A DNA stretch of 64,000 bases, from the NCBI GenBank assembly GCA_017506865.1, contig JAFCMP010000038.1:188501-252500 (forward strand), in the 5' to 3' direction. Position 1 is the first letter of the stretch. Each line of letters starts with the position of its first letter. Of the stretch, positions 47,701 through 58,625 are shown piece after piece. The translations under genes were made by a program, and so were the position numbers. Under the pieces are notes generated by a model. That model saw only the letters and a list, made by a program, of their open reading frames with translations. It did not search any database and was not told the origin of the DNA. The DNA comes from Tribonema minus. Taxonomy: Eukaryota; Sar; Xanthophyceae; Tribonematales; Tribonemataceae.

Positions 47701-50700
47701 GGGTGGATGGCGATCTGGATGGTGACCAGTTCAATCAAATGCCTCTTGGACAGCAGGTGCGATGGATGTTTGAAGTGTGAGTGTTGTGTCATTGTGTGAT
47801 TGTTGAGGGGTGGTTTTAATCATATTGGTGCTACACATCGCCTGGTAGTCATGATGCTGGTGTCATGAACTGGGCCCGACGTACTTCAAGTTAGCTAGCT
47901 TGTCACAGGCGCCTCATGCTGCCACATGCTTGAAAGTCAATGGTAGAAATGGTAGGGTATGTCGATTGACATTGTACCATCACTGCATACATTATGCGGG
48001 ATAGTTATGTGTGTCTGCTTACATTACAGCTTACACTGCATGCTTCGGTTACAAAGTTGCATTGCAAGGTTGATCACGTTACGTGTCAGATCTCTGTGGC
48101 AACTCTTGCTTGCTTTGGATTGCGCACGATACACAGGGGACCAATGCCTGAGCAATATGTTGGTTGACTTTTTGACAATGTGCCCATTAATCACGCCCGT
48201 GCAATGAGCTCAAAACATATGAGCGTGCGCAGCTCATGGTAATGATGTGCATGCTCTGGCCGCTCCTGTGTGCAATGTTGTTGTCTGAGCACAGACGGCG
48301 GCACGTTCGTATGAAGAGCTGCTGACACGTGTACGCAAGCGCGAGTACAAGGCACGCCTCACCAGGCTTCCCCTCTACATCACCGACGATGTTGCCGTGG
48401 ACGTGCAGGTGAGACTCGATGTTGTGTACTTCAAGAAGTATGTGTGGTATGCAGATGGGTCTGTGTGATGGCATTATGCATTGCAAAGGTATGCAGTTGT
48501 AGGGTCATGCGAGCGAGCTGCTGCGGGAGCTTGTGACAACAGGGTGCTGACAACAGGGTGCTGACGGATGGAGCTTCAGTATGTGTGTGCTCTCCGAAGA
48601 TCAGCCATGCAGATTGGCTGTAGAGAGTCATGTGAACTGAATGGACACGACGGCGCTTGGGGCTGTAGTGGAAGCGCTGCGAAGCAGCAGATCGGCGCCA
48701 TTGGCGCCCCTAAGGGTAGAAGCCAAGCGCTACACATTGTGCACATCAACACGGTCACGCTGAGGGCCAATCAAACATTGCGCTGCACATATCGACACAC
48801 ATTTCATCCATAACTTGTGGCTCTTCTGCAGTGACAACGTATACATCCTGGAGCATTTGGATTTGGCAAGTTTACACATGTACCTGCACCCGCTTGTTGA
48901 CATTGCTGCCCTGCAGGTGTTGAACCTGATACAACCTGCTACCAAGCCGGCTTCAAGGCCAGTGGACATCAGGAGCAACAAAGAGGTCAAGGTACAGAAT
49001 GCCACACTGCTGTGCAGTTTCTGGCTTTTCTTATTGTGGAAACCCTGTGCGGCGTTGCAATACCGTCTTGTCGATAATTAAGCCCCGGGACGCCTTTAGT
49101 TAGTTTTTTTCTACAGCAACAATAAGTACGTCCCCCCTTTCATCGGCTGCAGTGAATTGCGTCCCCCCCCTGTTTTTTCAGCCTCCAGCAGGGCGCGGAA
49201 TGCATGTCGTGAGCAGCTAGACGGGAGCCTTAGAGTTGCCTATGATGAGCAGAGACAGCAATTGTGGCAGCCGCCTTCCATTTGTTAGACCCCACAGATC
49301 CTCACAGCAGCTCCAGGAGGGCTAGAGTGCGCGAATCTCGTGAAACTTTGATCAACTTCAAGCATGACCCTGGCAAAATCGGTGACGGCAGAATTCTCTC
49401 TCTGAGAGCAAAAAGCCCTACAAACGCCCTGGCAACGCAACCGCACAGGAATCAAGTGCTGATGACCTGATCATAATGCTAACTTCAATTAGCGTCCCCC
49501 CTTGTAACTCGCCTCACAAAAAGCACGCTCCCACCCCCCTTTTTACGCCAAGATAGAAATTGCGTCTTGGGGCCTTAACTATCGACAAGACGGTACATAT
49601 GTGCCATCTGAATCGCTCGGCGTATAGTCTTACTCAGTCTCGCTCAGTGTAGCTCTGAATTTCAACATGATAGTCACCACCCTATTGTTTAATCACCAAG
49701 GTTTCAGCCTTGCATGCGCATCGCAAGCTGGCAGTCATACTACTGGTTGATGCTTTCAAGTACCTGTTGGTTTGTCCAAACACTGAGGGCTGGACTGCTC
49801 CAACTGTCCGCTGCATAGTGTCCATATAATGTTCTATGCATGTAGAAATACTCGAACGGTAATAATTTCTTTCATGGAAGAGATCTTGTACTTCACTGCA
49901 ATCAATCATCTGCAGTGATGCTGTGATCCACCACTTGTCCTTGGCCACTCAACTGTAGAAGTCCACTGCTCGTGTTTGCTATGTGTGCACGCCAGATTCA
50001 TAGAGGTGAAGCTTAAGCTCAAAGAGTGCATACATGATTGCCATTGCCCATACGGCCCGCCACCTGTACAATAGTGGCCCCTGTGGTTGAAGTTGTTTAG
50101 CTTGTCACTTCAGCGGCACTGCTGTGATGCTGGCTTGGCCATTGCGTAACACCGGCTGGCTGCGGCTTGTGTGTTTGTGTGTGTGCGTGTGCAGAGGGTG
50201 ACTGAGCTGATCAATGAAGACACAACAGCGCCCGTGGAGCCTGAGAACCTGACCACCTTTCTGGTACGCTAAATGACATGTGCGCTTGATGGGTGATTTC
50301 TACATGTCTAGAAAGCATGCACTCTGTACTTCAAAGTGTCTGGCTTGAAGGCCTTGCGCATACGTGGTCACACCCTTCAAAGCTCATTTATGATCGTAAG
50401 ATTTAGAGAAGATAAGCACTCACCCGTAGGTTTTGTGTGTGCACGTGGAGCAATATTTGTGGTGTTGAGACATGCTCAGGGATCTGATACGTGTGATCTG
50501 CAATTGTGGCATGGCCCAGCACGCTGCTGTGCGATTCACGCGCATGAACAAGAAGCCATGCATTGCGCTGTCAATCTTTCGGATGTTGTTACGTACCTGC
50601 TATTTGTGTGTCGCCCTGAGGTAGCGGTACAATCATGTTATAGCATGTGATGTGATGCTTGGCGCATACTTTGAATGTAGCCGATTGCAGTTGGCAGATG

Positions 50701-53700
50701 GGCAGACGAGGGAACATGAGCATGACACGTGATGCCCAACAAAACGATAGAAAAAGACATTGGTCAGAGACTGTTGTTCTAGAAGTATGTTTTCTTGGGT
50801 CCGTAGCAGCACCCATTCCCTGCCTTTCCATGGGCGTTTAGGCGTGTTGTATGTCTTTTGAGCTTGCATCGCTCGTCGATGAATGTAGAAATCTGCATGA
50901 CAGTTGCAGGGCGTAACAGGCTGAGATAACAAGCATCAAGATACACATCGACAGGTGTAAGCAATGGCTTTTCAGCCTCGAGAATCAACCACTTGTGGAC
51001 CCCTGATGCATGTGGGAGTTGTAGACCTCTTCGGTGACGCCGTCCATGAGTGCAGCATGCTCATTCCGCACGTCCAGACTGTACTTCCATGTTCCACATG
51101 TGGCAGCATTCGTGCCTGTGAAATGAGGCTTACTTTTTGAAGTGCTCCATAGAAGTAGTATAGGCAATCAGGCAAGTGTGGTTGAACAAATGGAAGTCTC
51201 TGTTCTCCTCACTTGAGGATTTCGATGTAACTGGAAGGTCCTTGCACCAACTGCGACTGTGGTTCTGGTGCTTGTCATCATAGTTCAAGTACTATATAAG
51301 AGTATATCACACGCAAACAGCCTGCACCATCTCAAGTGAAGGCTGCATAATTTGTCCTGTATTCTGCTGTGAAGCTGGTGGGTGACACACGTGCGTACAT
51401 CACCAAGGATGAGTTGGCCTTCATGAAGCAGCTTCATCCGCCAGGCATCGTGCTGCTCGGGTAAGCTCACCCAGAAACAGAACATTGGCAAGAAGTGCCT
51501 TCACAATGCCTCTGCAAGTGTGAAAAGGTATGCCTTAGGTGCATTGCCAGGTGCATCATGCTACGTGTATTGACCGCATGCGCTCAGGCGCGTGCTTCGC
51601 TGTATGAGCATGTAAGCACATGTAAGACAGAAGTACGCAGGTGGGACCAGTGCCTGGCGCATCAGCGCATTGCGAAGCTGTCAGTAAAGCCCAACATGCA
51701 TCACCTTTTGACCAATCAACAAGCAAGCTCGCCTGCGATGGTATGCACTATAGCAGTTTCATGAATTGTAAATCCACTTCCTGTAATGCAATCCTTCATG
51801 GTCTGCTCCATGAGCTATGGGTGTGATGTCATTGCCATCTGCGGATCCGAGTGTCATTGCTTGCTGTTGAACTGGCAATACATATCGTTCATCATGAGGT
51901 CTCGTGATGCACAAAACATTATTGGTGGAACGCATTCAATTTGACGGCTAACCACACCTTGTCACCTAGAGCTTTACGATCTTTTGCTTCGTTTTCATTT
52001 GATGACAGCCTTATGCACTCGCCTTTTTGAGTACAGCATTGCCCTGAACCATCACGTCGGCTGATGATCCACGACAGTTGAATAGTGCAAGAATATATAC
52101 TGGGGGGTCACGCGACTGTCGGATGTGCATTTTCAAACAGCGCACCAGCAGCATGGCCTTGAATGTGTGCATAGCCTTGCACATGCCATGAGCGTGTTTG
52201 TCAAAATGTGCCACGTCTGAAACGCCTTTGTTCTGATGTATATACAGGTTCAAGCCGCTGTCTGATCTGCGAGAGGACCACACACTCAAGAGCCCCTACT
52301 TCCTGTACCCAGATGAGGTAAGCTGTTATCTCACAGTGCCAGCGTTTCTGTTGTGTAGCCATATGGGTGTGAAGCAAGGGGTTGTCGACAGACCTTGGGG
52401 CATTTCTTCTTGGCGCAATGCAGCTGCTTCTTTCATGTTCTTGATGGGTGGGAGGCGCAGTACTTGTGTGAACTTGGCTGCACCTAAACTTCAAACACCT
52501 GCATGAACTGTTCCGTAGCGGTGAAACAGAAAAGCTGCAGTGCATCTGGCCTGCCTGGCTTGGGTATTGATGGCACAGGTATGCTGCAGTGCATCTGGCC
52601 TGCCTGGCTTGGGTATTGATGGCACAGGTATCAGGCGACAATGGCCTATCTCGCCTGCCTGGCTTGGATATTGGTGGCACAGGTAGCAGGCGACAATTGC
52701 CTTGATTGCTGTGATGTTCACGCCTGCAGTACTTCAGCCTCGTTCTAACAGGCCATGAGCTCAACATCCAGATGTGCTATGTACGCATGGACTGTCGGCT
52801 GGAGTGTTCTCAACATCCAAATGCGCTTATGTACGCATGGACTGCCGGTTGGAGTACTTACAATTGTGCAATACTGAGTCTGCCGCTTTGGGACTGTCAT
52901 AGTCAGGCTGCACATTAAGTATGCCTGGGCGTGATCTGCTGTCTGACGCTAGCCTGGATCGCTCACGCTCCACATGTGTTTCATCGCTTCTCACGCGAGG
53001 TCTTGTGCAAGTCAACACCTTTAGGGCCATACCACTGTTATCAGTCAACCTTGTGTACACTCCCCTCGACAGTTTTGGCGAGTTACAATCGGATGCCAGC
53101 GGCCATGCGGTGAAATTTAGATGAGCACTGACCACTCTGTACAAACCTCTTGTGATGTTGCCTGTGGCAGCAACGCATGGCTGGCAGCACAACAGCATTT
53201 GCTGCACTTCTCAAGGGCATGCTCAAGAAACAAGTCATGGGCCTGGTCAGGTATGCCGTAAAGTATTCTAAACTGCATGATGTTTATCATGTACTTCGAA
53301 GTACATGTTCAATGTACGTGTCCACACCACACACAATGGATTGGCTGGTATACTTTTCAGCTGAATGCAGCTCTGTGTCAGCGTTGTTTTGCCTACTTCC
53401 ACAGACGAGGTCTTCTGCAGATCGCACCAGCGCAGTGTTGGACTCTTGGTCTTGCTGTCAGGGCCTGTGACATGGTGCTGAATATGACAACTCATACCAT
53501 CCTGATACATGCACACTGCATTTTGCTGCGAACGCGTTTGTCATCATTGCCGCGCTGCTGACCAGCGTAGCTTGTGGTGCTCATCAACATGTGCATCACG
53601 CAAGTAGCCGCCAACAATATGTTATTGCATCACATGAAGGACGCACCCACAACGTCCATTGGCAACATGCATGCACTTTCCGTGCCTCACTTTGGCTGTT

Positions 53701-56700
53701 ATCCTCACTGATGATTGGACGTAGGACTGTACTGCGGCGTTTGGTTGTTGCCATGCATCAACCCCTTCTGTATCTGACAAGCGTTGAAAACACATTGATT
53801 TTGTTTCATACCTGCCACTGGCATTGTGCAGGTACACGCGCAACTCGGCTGCGGAGACTGTTCTCTGCCTGCTGGTGCCACAGGAAGAGGTGGTGGATGA
53901 TGACTTTGGCATACAGGCAAGTTCAACTGCTCTGCACACAACTCTGGGTTATTATTAATGTACGCTGGTCTGGCCCTAATGACCTTGGCATCATGTTCCA
54001 TCGACATTGACATTGCTGTTTATAAGCGCAACTGTTATAGTCAGGTGCTTCTTTTGCAGCCTGCGGCTATCCGCATTGTTTCATCACCAAGTATTACTCC
54101 AGGAAACATCACGGTGTGAGTTTTTCAAATTGGTGTGGTGTGCCATCCACTGTAGATGAACTCGAACTGCTACCCTGCTGAAGCAACTGGATCTAGATCA
54201 CGGACGCTAAAGGACAATGTGATGGACCTGCCAAAGTGGGAAGGTACACAGTGGCGGATGAATTAAGCTTTGTGTACAAACACTGACAGCACGCTGTTGA
54301 GAAGCGACGCCAGTCAGGTGTCACTCAATTGCTATACTGGAACTATAATTTTGCTGAGATGCAAACACATTCATCGCGTTGTTGTGGTGGTGCAGGTGAC
54401 TCCACCTGGAATGCACATGATACCCCTGCCATTTGCTGACGAAGTGAGGGAAGCAGACATGAAGGCCCTGGAGGAGCAGAACACTGCAAACCGGCAACAG
54501 GTACGTTGCGCACTACGCACTTCAAGTTACTAGAGTGTAGAGCACAAGTAGTCTATCCGTACATCAGTTTAGTTGGCAACACTAGCTAATAGCACAGCAC
54601 AGTAGCCTTGTCTTGTGCATGCCAACAACAAAGGCTGGCATATTTTCCGTCGTCTTGCAAGTTTGTAAACATGTGCTGGCTGCAAGATGACATCCTGTGC
54701 TGGTGGCCCCGTACCAACTTGACTTGTATGCGCTTGCAATGAAATGCATTGCACTCATGAGCGCATGTGCTTATGCTCAGCACGACAGCCTCCCTTGGAG
54801 TCAAGCCGTCATTTGCAAGAAAAGAGGCTCATTGTTGAACAAGATTTGTGCAACTGCATGTTTCCACGTTACCGTCTGGGAATATGGCCATTATGACTAC
54901 GTTGTAACGGCACTGTGAGTGCCAGTGCAAGAAATGCTTGCGATGCTGCTGCTCTTCCTCAATTTTTGCACCCATGGTCGAGTATGCATGCAAGTCATAC
55001 GTGCTCACGTGCACAGCGGTTTGCAGCTTTAGGAGGGCACTAAAACAGCACACACTGCATGATGCCCACATATGCCTTGTGTTCTCAGGTAGCGGCAGCA
55101 GAGCAAGTGCTGCAAGCTCTGCAGATCCCGGACTTTGACTGCCGCAACTACGAGAACCCCATGTTGCAGAAGCACTATGCAGGCCTTCAGGCGCTGGCAC
55201 TTGGAGAGAAAGAGGTGAGGTCTCACTTGTTCCATACTAATAATTTCAAAATTGTATACTCAATGCAGATTATGAGGGAGTATTCTGGTTGCTGTGGTGA
55301 GACATGTACACGAAAGCATGTGAAGGGGCAGGATGGCATAACCGGTTGAGTATAACTTATGATCACTCACTGTTGAGTTTGGGCTGGTGCTGGACATGAC
55401 AGAACTGCACAATTGACTGCACTGCATCACGTTTCGTAGGCCTGTACGGAAGGGACCTCGATACATGAGCACCAAAAGCATTAGGGCCGCAAATGCTTTG
55501 GATCATGTGTGTTTGGGCCTGAAAGTTTGCCACTGCGTTGTTTTTCGCCTTAAGTGCATGGGGCTGCACACTTGCAAGGTTAATATACCTGTACTGTAGT
55601 AAAACGACTCGTCTTACTAACACTGCAACTAATCTACAGGCAGTGCAGAAGCCGTAGGCAGCTGTCTCACTTTGTTCATACATCAAAGACGACCAGACAG
55701 ATTACCATGTGGTACTGCTTGAGCTACCTTTCTTTGATTTTGATGTTCGCAGCCACATCAGCTATTAACCTTTTACATTCTTTTTTTTTTGCGTTTTGTC
55801 AGCTGGAATGGAAGGAAGACAAGGACGACTACACAAGGCCAAACCACGTACAGATCGATCAAGCGGCTGGTGAACCTCTGCAAGCATTGAAGGTGCGTGC
55901 TCAGTCTTGCATTCGAGTGCATAGAGTGAGTGAGGCACCAGGTGTGGAAGGCTGCTGCAGGGTTGCTATATCTAAAGCTCCATACATCAGACAGTTCATG
56001 CTCTCACACTGCACCGCGCAAACGTTGCTTGCCGGCATGGTTGATTTCAATCACGCTGTCAAGCGATGGGTGTGCTGTCATATCTCATAGCTTTGTAGCT
56101 AGCTGCAGTCAATGCTGGCAACGCTCGAGTCGTGCTTGAATTTGCAGCGATTTCCAGTATGTAATCCGCGATCTGAGTGAGGGTACCGGCAAAGGAAAGG
56201 TGGGATACTGCACGACATCAGTGGGCACAGCTAGCATTTCTCAGCCACACAAATTGCTTCTACTGGTGCTGTTCAAGCAACTTCACCAAGTACCGCCTGC
56301 TTAGTGGTACCGAACACCGTCGAGGTAACTGTATGCATCATCCTGCGAAAGGCGTTGTAGAAGATCTTCATGTATCGTCACATGTATCGTCAGATGGCAT
56401 GTAGGGATAGGCCTGGTGTGTGCATAAACATGATGTCAGGGCCAGCTCTGTTTCATGCCGTTTGCACTGCAGCCATGCGATGCAAGCTGACATGAACTGC
56501 GTTGATGCTGCAGGAGGCGTGCGGCCTTGGTGATGAGCCAGAGGACATACCAGACCCCAAGCGCAAAGCCAAAGCACCGGCGGGAGGAGCACCAGCAAAG
56601 AAAGTCAAGAGGGAGGTGGAGGATGCAGACATCAACTGGGCCGCTGAGGCAGCTTCAGGGGGGCTCCAGGCGTTCACCAATCCTCAATTGAAGGCAGGCC

Positions 56701-56774
56701 TCAAGAGTCTGGGTCTACCTGTGTCAGGCAAAAAGGCAGAGCTCATACAGCGCATTCAAAACAACTTTGCGTAG
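44720..56774 (+). CDS. XRCC6: Ku70, ATP-dependent DNA helicase II subunit 1 (DNA end-binding)
   Basis: Seventeen exons: 44720-44813, 45564-45784, 46382-46468, 47089-47274, 47553-47756, 48295-48408, 48917-48991, 50195-50263, 51375-51460, 52248-52317, 53171-53250, 53832-53916, 54396-54500, 55089-55214, 55803-55892, 56158-56199 (micro-exon, least certain) and 56514-56774, giving 664 residues (human 609). With Ku80 it forms the ring that binds DNA ends in non-homologous end joining and at telomeres. Seen here: a very acidic N-terminus (GEDDDREDEQDEEEDAED); a vWA-type domain (IIFLIDARQNMHET; KRVFLFTNQDNPKF); the beta-barrel (YITKDELAFMKQLHPPGIVL; FKPLSDLREDHTLKSPYFLY; MAGSTTAFAALLKGMLKK; VLCLLVPQEEVVDDD; TPPGMHMIPLPFADEVRE); the C-terminal arm; a basic NLS-like stretch (PKRKAKAPAGGAPAKKVKRE); and a SAP domain at the end (LKAGLKSLGLPVSGKKAELI). 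Intron 12 has a GC donor (CAG|GCAAGT). Intron 7 carries a transposable element. Confidence 0.97.
49061..49595. mobile_element. Non-autonomous DNA transposon (MITE-like) with ~34-bp terminal inverted repeats
   Basis: The left end TACCGTCTTGTCGATAATTA (49061 on, continuing AGCCCCGGGACGC) is matched by the reverse complement of the right end (49562-49595): TACCGTCTTGTCGATAGTTA, then AGGCCCCAAGACGC. That is about 30 of 34 positions identical with one gap. If the outer TA is the target duplication, the element fits the TA-inserting Tc1/mariner superfamily. Subterminal GCGTCCCCCC-type motifs occur at about 49129, 49162 and 49493. At 535 bp there is no transposase; an interior 68-codon frame (49264-49470) has no recognised domain. 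It lies in the 1.2-kb intron 7 of Ku70, well away from splice sites. Confidence 0.8.
52535..52690. repeat. Intronic tandem repeat, ~49-55 bp unit, three copies
   Basis: In Ku70 intron 10, the units contain CCTGCCTGGCTTGGGTATTG and a GGCACAGGTA end. Copies 1 and 2 (starting 52535 and 52584) are identical over 49 bp; copy 3 is diverged, and its GGCACAGGTAGCAGGCGACA end matches copy 2's flank. Confidence 0.85.
52760..52858. repeat. ~49-bp tandem duplication
   Basis: CTCAACATCCAGATGTGC...GGAGTGTT is repeated as CTCAACATCCAAATGCGC...GGAGTA (starts 52760 and 52809), with a few substitutions, again in Ku70 intron 10. Confidence 0.8.
53288..53307. repeat. Perfect 20-bp palindrome
   Basis: CATGTACTTCGAAGTACATG in Ku70 intron 11, equal to its own reverse complement. 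Related near-palindromes lie at 24256, 35038, 44865, 46526 and 48426. Confidence 0.85.
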
Positions 56775-58625
56775 GGGGCAGCAGCATTCACAGAACATGG
56801 CTTACAAGTGGCACTGTTGTATCTAGTATGCTGGCACAACAGGGGAGTCAAAGGAATCTTCCGCACTGGTCACCAAGGACAAAAAAGTATGCAGCACAGC
56901 GTGTTTGCGCGATGCGATGCACCTGCTCCAAGTCATCGATAAGAAGCACACATCCATCCGGCTAGGGTCTGCAGTAGCGGTGCAGTCAGCAGTCTCATCA
57001 GGGTCTACTGGCAAGTGCTTCTGCTCAGCGCCGTCTGGTGTACATGATGATGATACACAGGCTGATCATACAACGACAGCCCTCAATGAGCTTGCTGGTA
57101 CACTGTTGGGACTGCACAAAGTGCACGAGGTCGCACATTGAAAACCTTGAAGGCCACCGCCATGTCGCCACGAATGCGTGTTTGAACGCTGAGCTACTGT
57201 CGTCACTGGCAATTGCTACATCAGCGGCAGAGCACCACAATGAAACATGACGGCTGGGAAGATCAGCGCGATGAAACAATGGACAACTTTTCATACACTC
57301 TGATATCCTATGGCATGCTTTGTACCAAAAATGTATGTGCGTTGTTATGCCACAAACTGCAACAACACATGACTACATGCAGCATTTGCTTAACCGCTGC
57401 CAGGCAAAACCCCCGCTTGTGATCACGATGCTTGACGCACCTTACAAAAGCAAGGTAATTCATGACCAATTGCACCATGAGCCCTACCACACACAAAAGT
57501 GGGTTTGCTAAGTGGTCAACATCAGCCCTCAACAGGAAAAGCACGCGCCCTGCTACATGAAAGGGGCAGCTTGTCTCTGATGTTGAGACCGCTAAAATTT
57601 TGACAGTTGCCTGCGCTCCACAACCAAGTGTATGCTCTTGGCGGAATCTGTCGCTTGTGGCAGAGTACTTTGGGACTTGCATCTACAAAGGCCCAAGGGA
57701 GGCCGGGTGTCCCCTGCATTCGTAAAGTTTACTCCTCTAGGCAGGTTGGGTGCTGCAGATCATGGGGGGGTAATTATGAATAAACAACACCCTCACATTG
57801 ACTTGCGTAGTTTCCTGTGGTACTCAGGAGCGGCAGCAGGTTCAGCACGTTGTCTGTGTGGAGCGGGCGGTTTGCGCGTAATGCGCCAAGAGACATCAGT
57901 GCTAGTAGTCGCACAGTGGGATCGCTCCACACGAGTGGGGTTCTGCGCGGGCAGTGAAGTTTCAATCACGCAAATTGCTGCGCGCGGCACATGCTGGTGA
58001 CAATGCAAACCTGGCCGCAGGTTGCGAGGCGATGGCCGCAAGCAAGCCTTAGGACGGAAATAGCCTGAGGCCTGTGTGGGAGTCCAAGAGGGCCGTCTGT
58101 CGGGTAGTACTAATGGTACCAGTAATGTCAGAGTTTCTTTATTTCTGACCCTTGAATGAATAACTCAGTGTGATGTGAAGCAGTACGACTAGAGTATGTG
58201 CCGATAGCCTGAGGATGTAGCCTGTGTGTAGTCCAAGAGGGCCGTCTGTCGCATAGTACCAATGTGGTATCGGTAGTTTCAGAATTTCGTTATTTCTAAC
58301 CCTTGAATGGCTAACAACTCAGTGTCATGTAGAGCAGTACGACTAGAGTGTTAGTACGCACCAAACCGTCGGTAACTGGCCAAGTGCGCATAGGGTATGC
58401 CTAAGCGCATCCCCACCCCATCAAATTGCAGCTACCACTGCTGCTACTACTATCACTACACTACCACTATCACTGCTTCGATCCCTGCACGATACACTCC
58501 CCAGCTTCGCCGCCAACGCCCGAAGATAGGGGTGGGATTCACTTCAAGTGCCAGTTGAACTACACGATTAGTTGGGAGTTGGGAGACCACATGTTTGCGG
58601 CCTTGGAGGCTGCAGCCGCAATCCA
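56775..58625. other. Intergenic region between Ku70 and the downstream unknown gene
   Basis: No exon could be supported on either strand. Its right half holds an imperfect ~149-bp tandem duplication, followed by a TAC/CTA-rich low-complexity stretch (58430-58475). Confidence 0.55.
58060..58352. repeat. Imperfect ~149-bp tandem duplication
   Basis: Phrases such as AGTCCAAGAGGGCCGTCTGT (58081 and 58230), TTATTTCT-ACCCTTGAATG, AACTCAGTGT and GCAGTACGACTAGAGT recur in the same order at about 149-bp spacing, with many substitutions and small indels. This indicates an older duplication than those at 20.1 and 21.8 kb. Confidence 0.8.

Noticed and set aside
49264..49470. 68-codon frame inside the Ku70-intron transposable element as a transposase remnant
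   Set aside because: Starts at a non-ATG codon and shows no DDE-type motif or similarity I recognise; treated as element interior.
56823..57014. Minus-strand frame ending SAEDSFDSPVVPAY as a gene convergent with Ku70
   Set aside because: No upstream exon or domain could be joined to it and the opposite strand is equally open.
57632..58000. 122-codon plus-strand frame upstream of the unknown gene
   Set aside because: No splice continuity with later exons and no recognisable motif.
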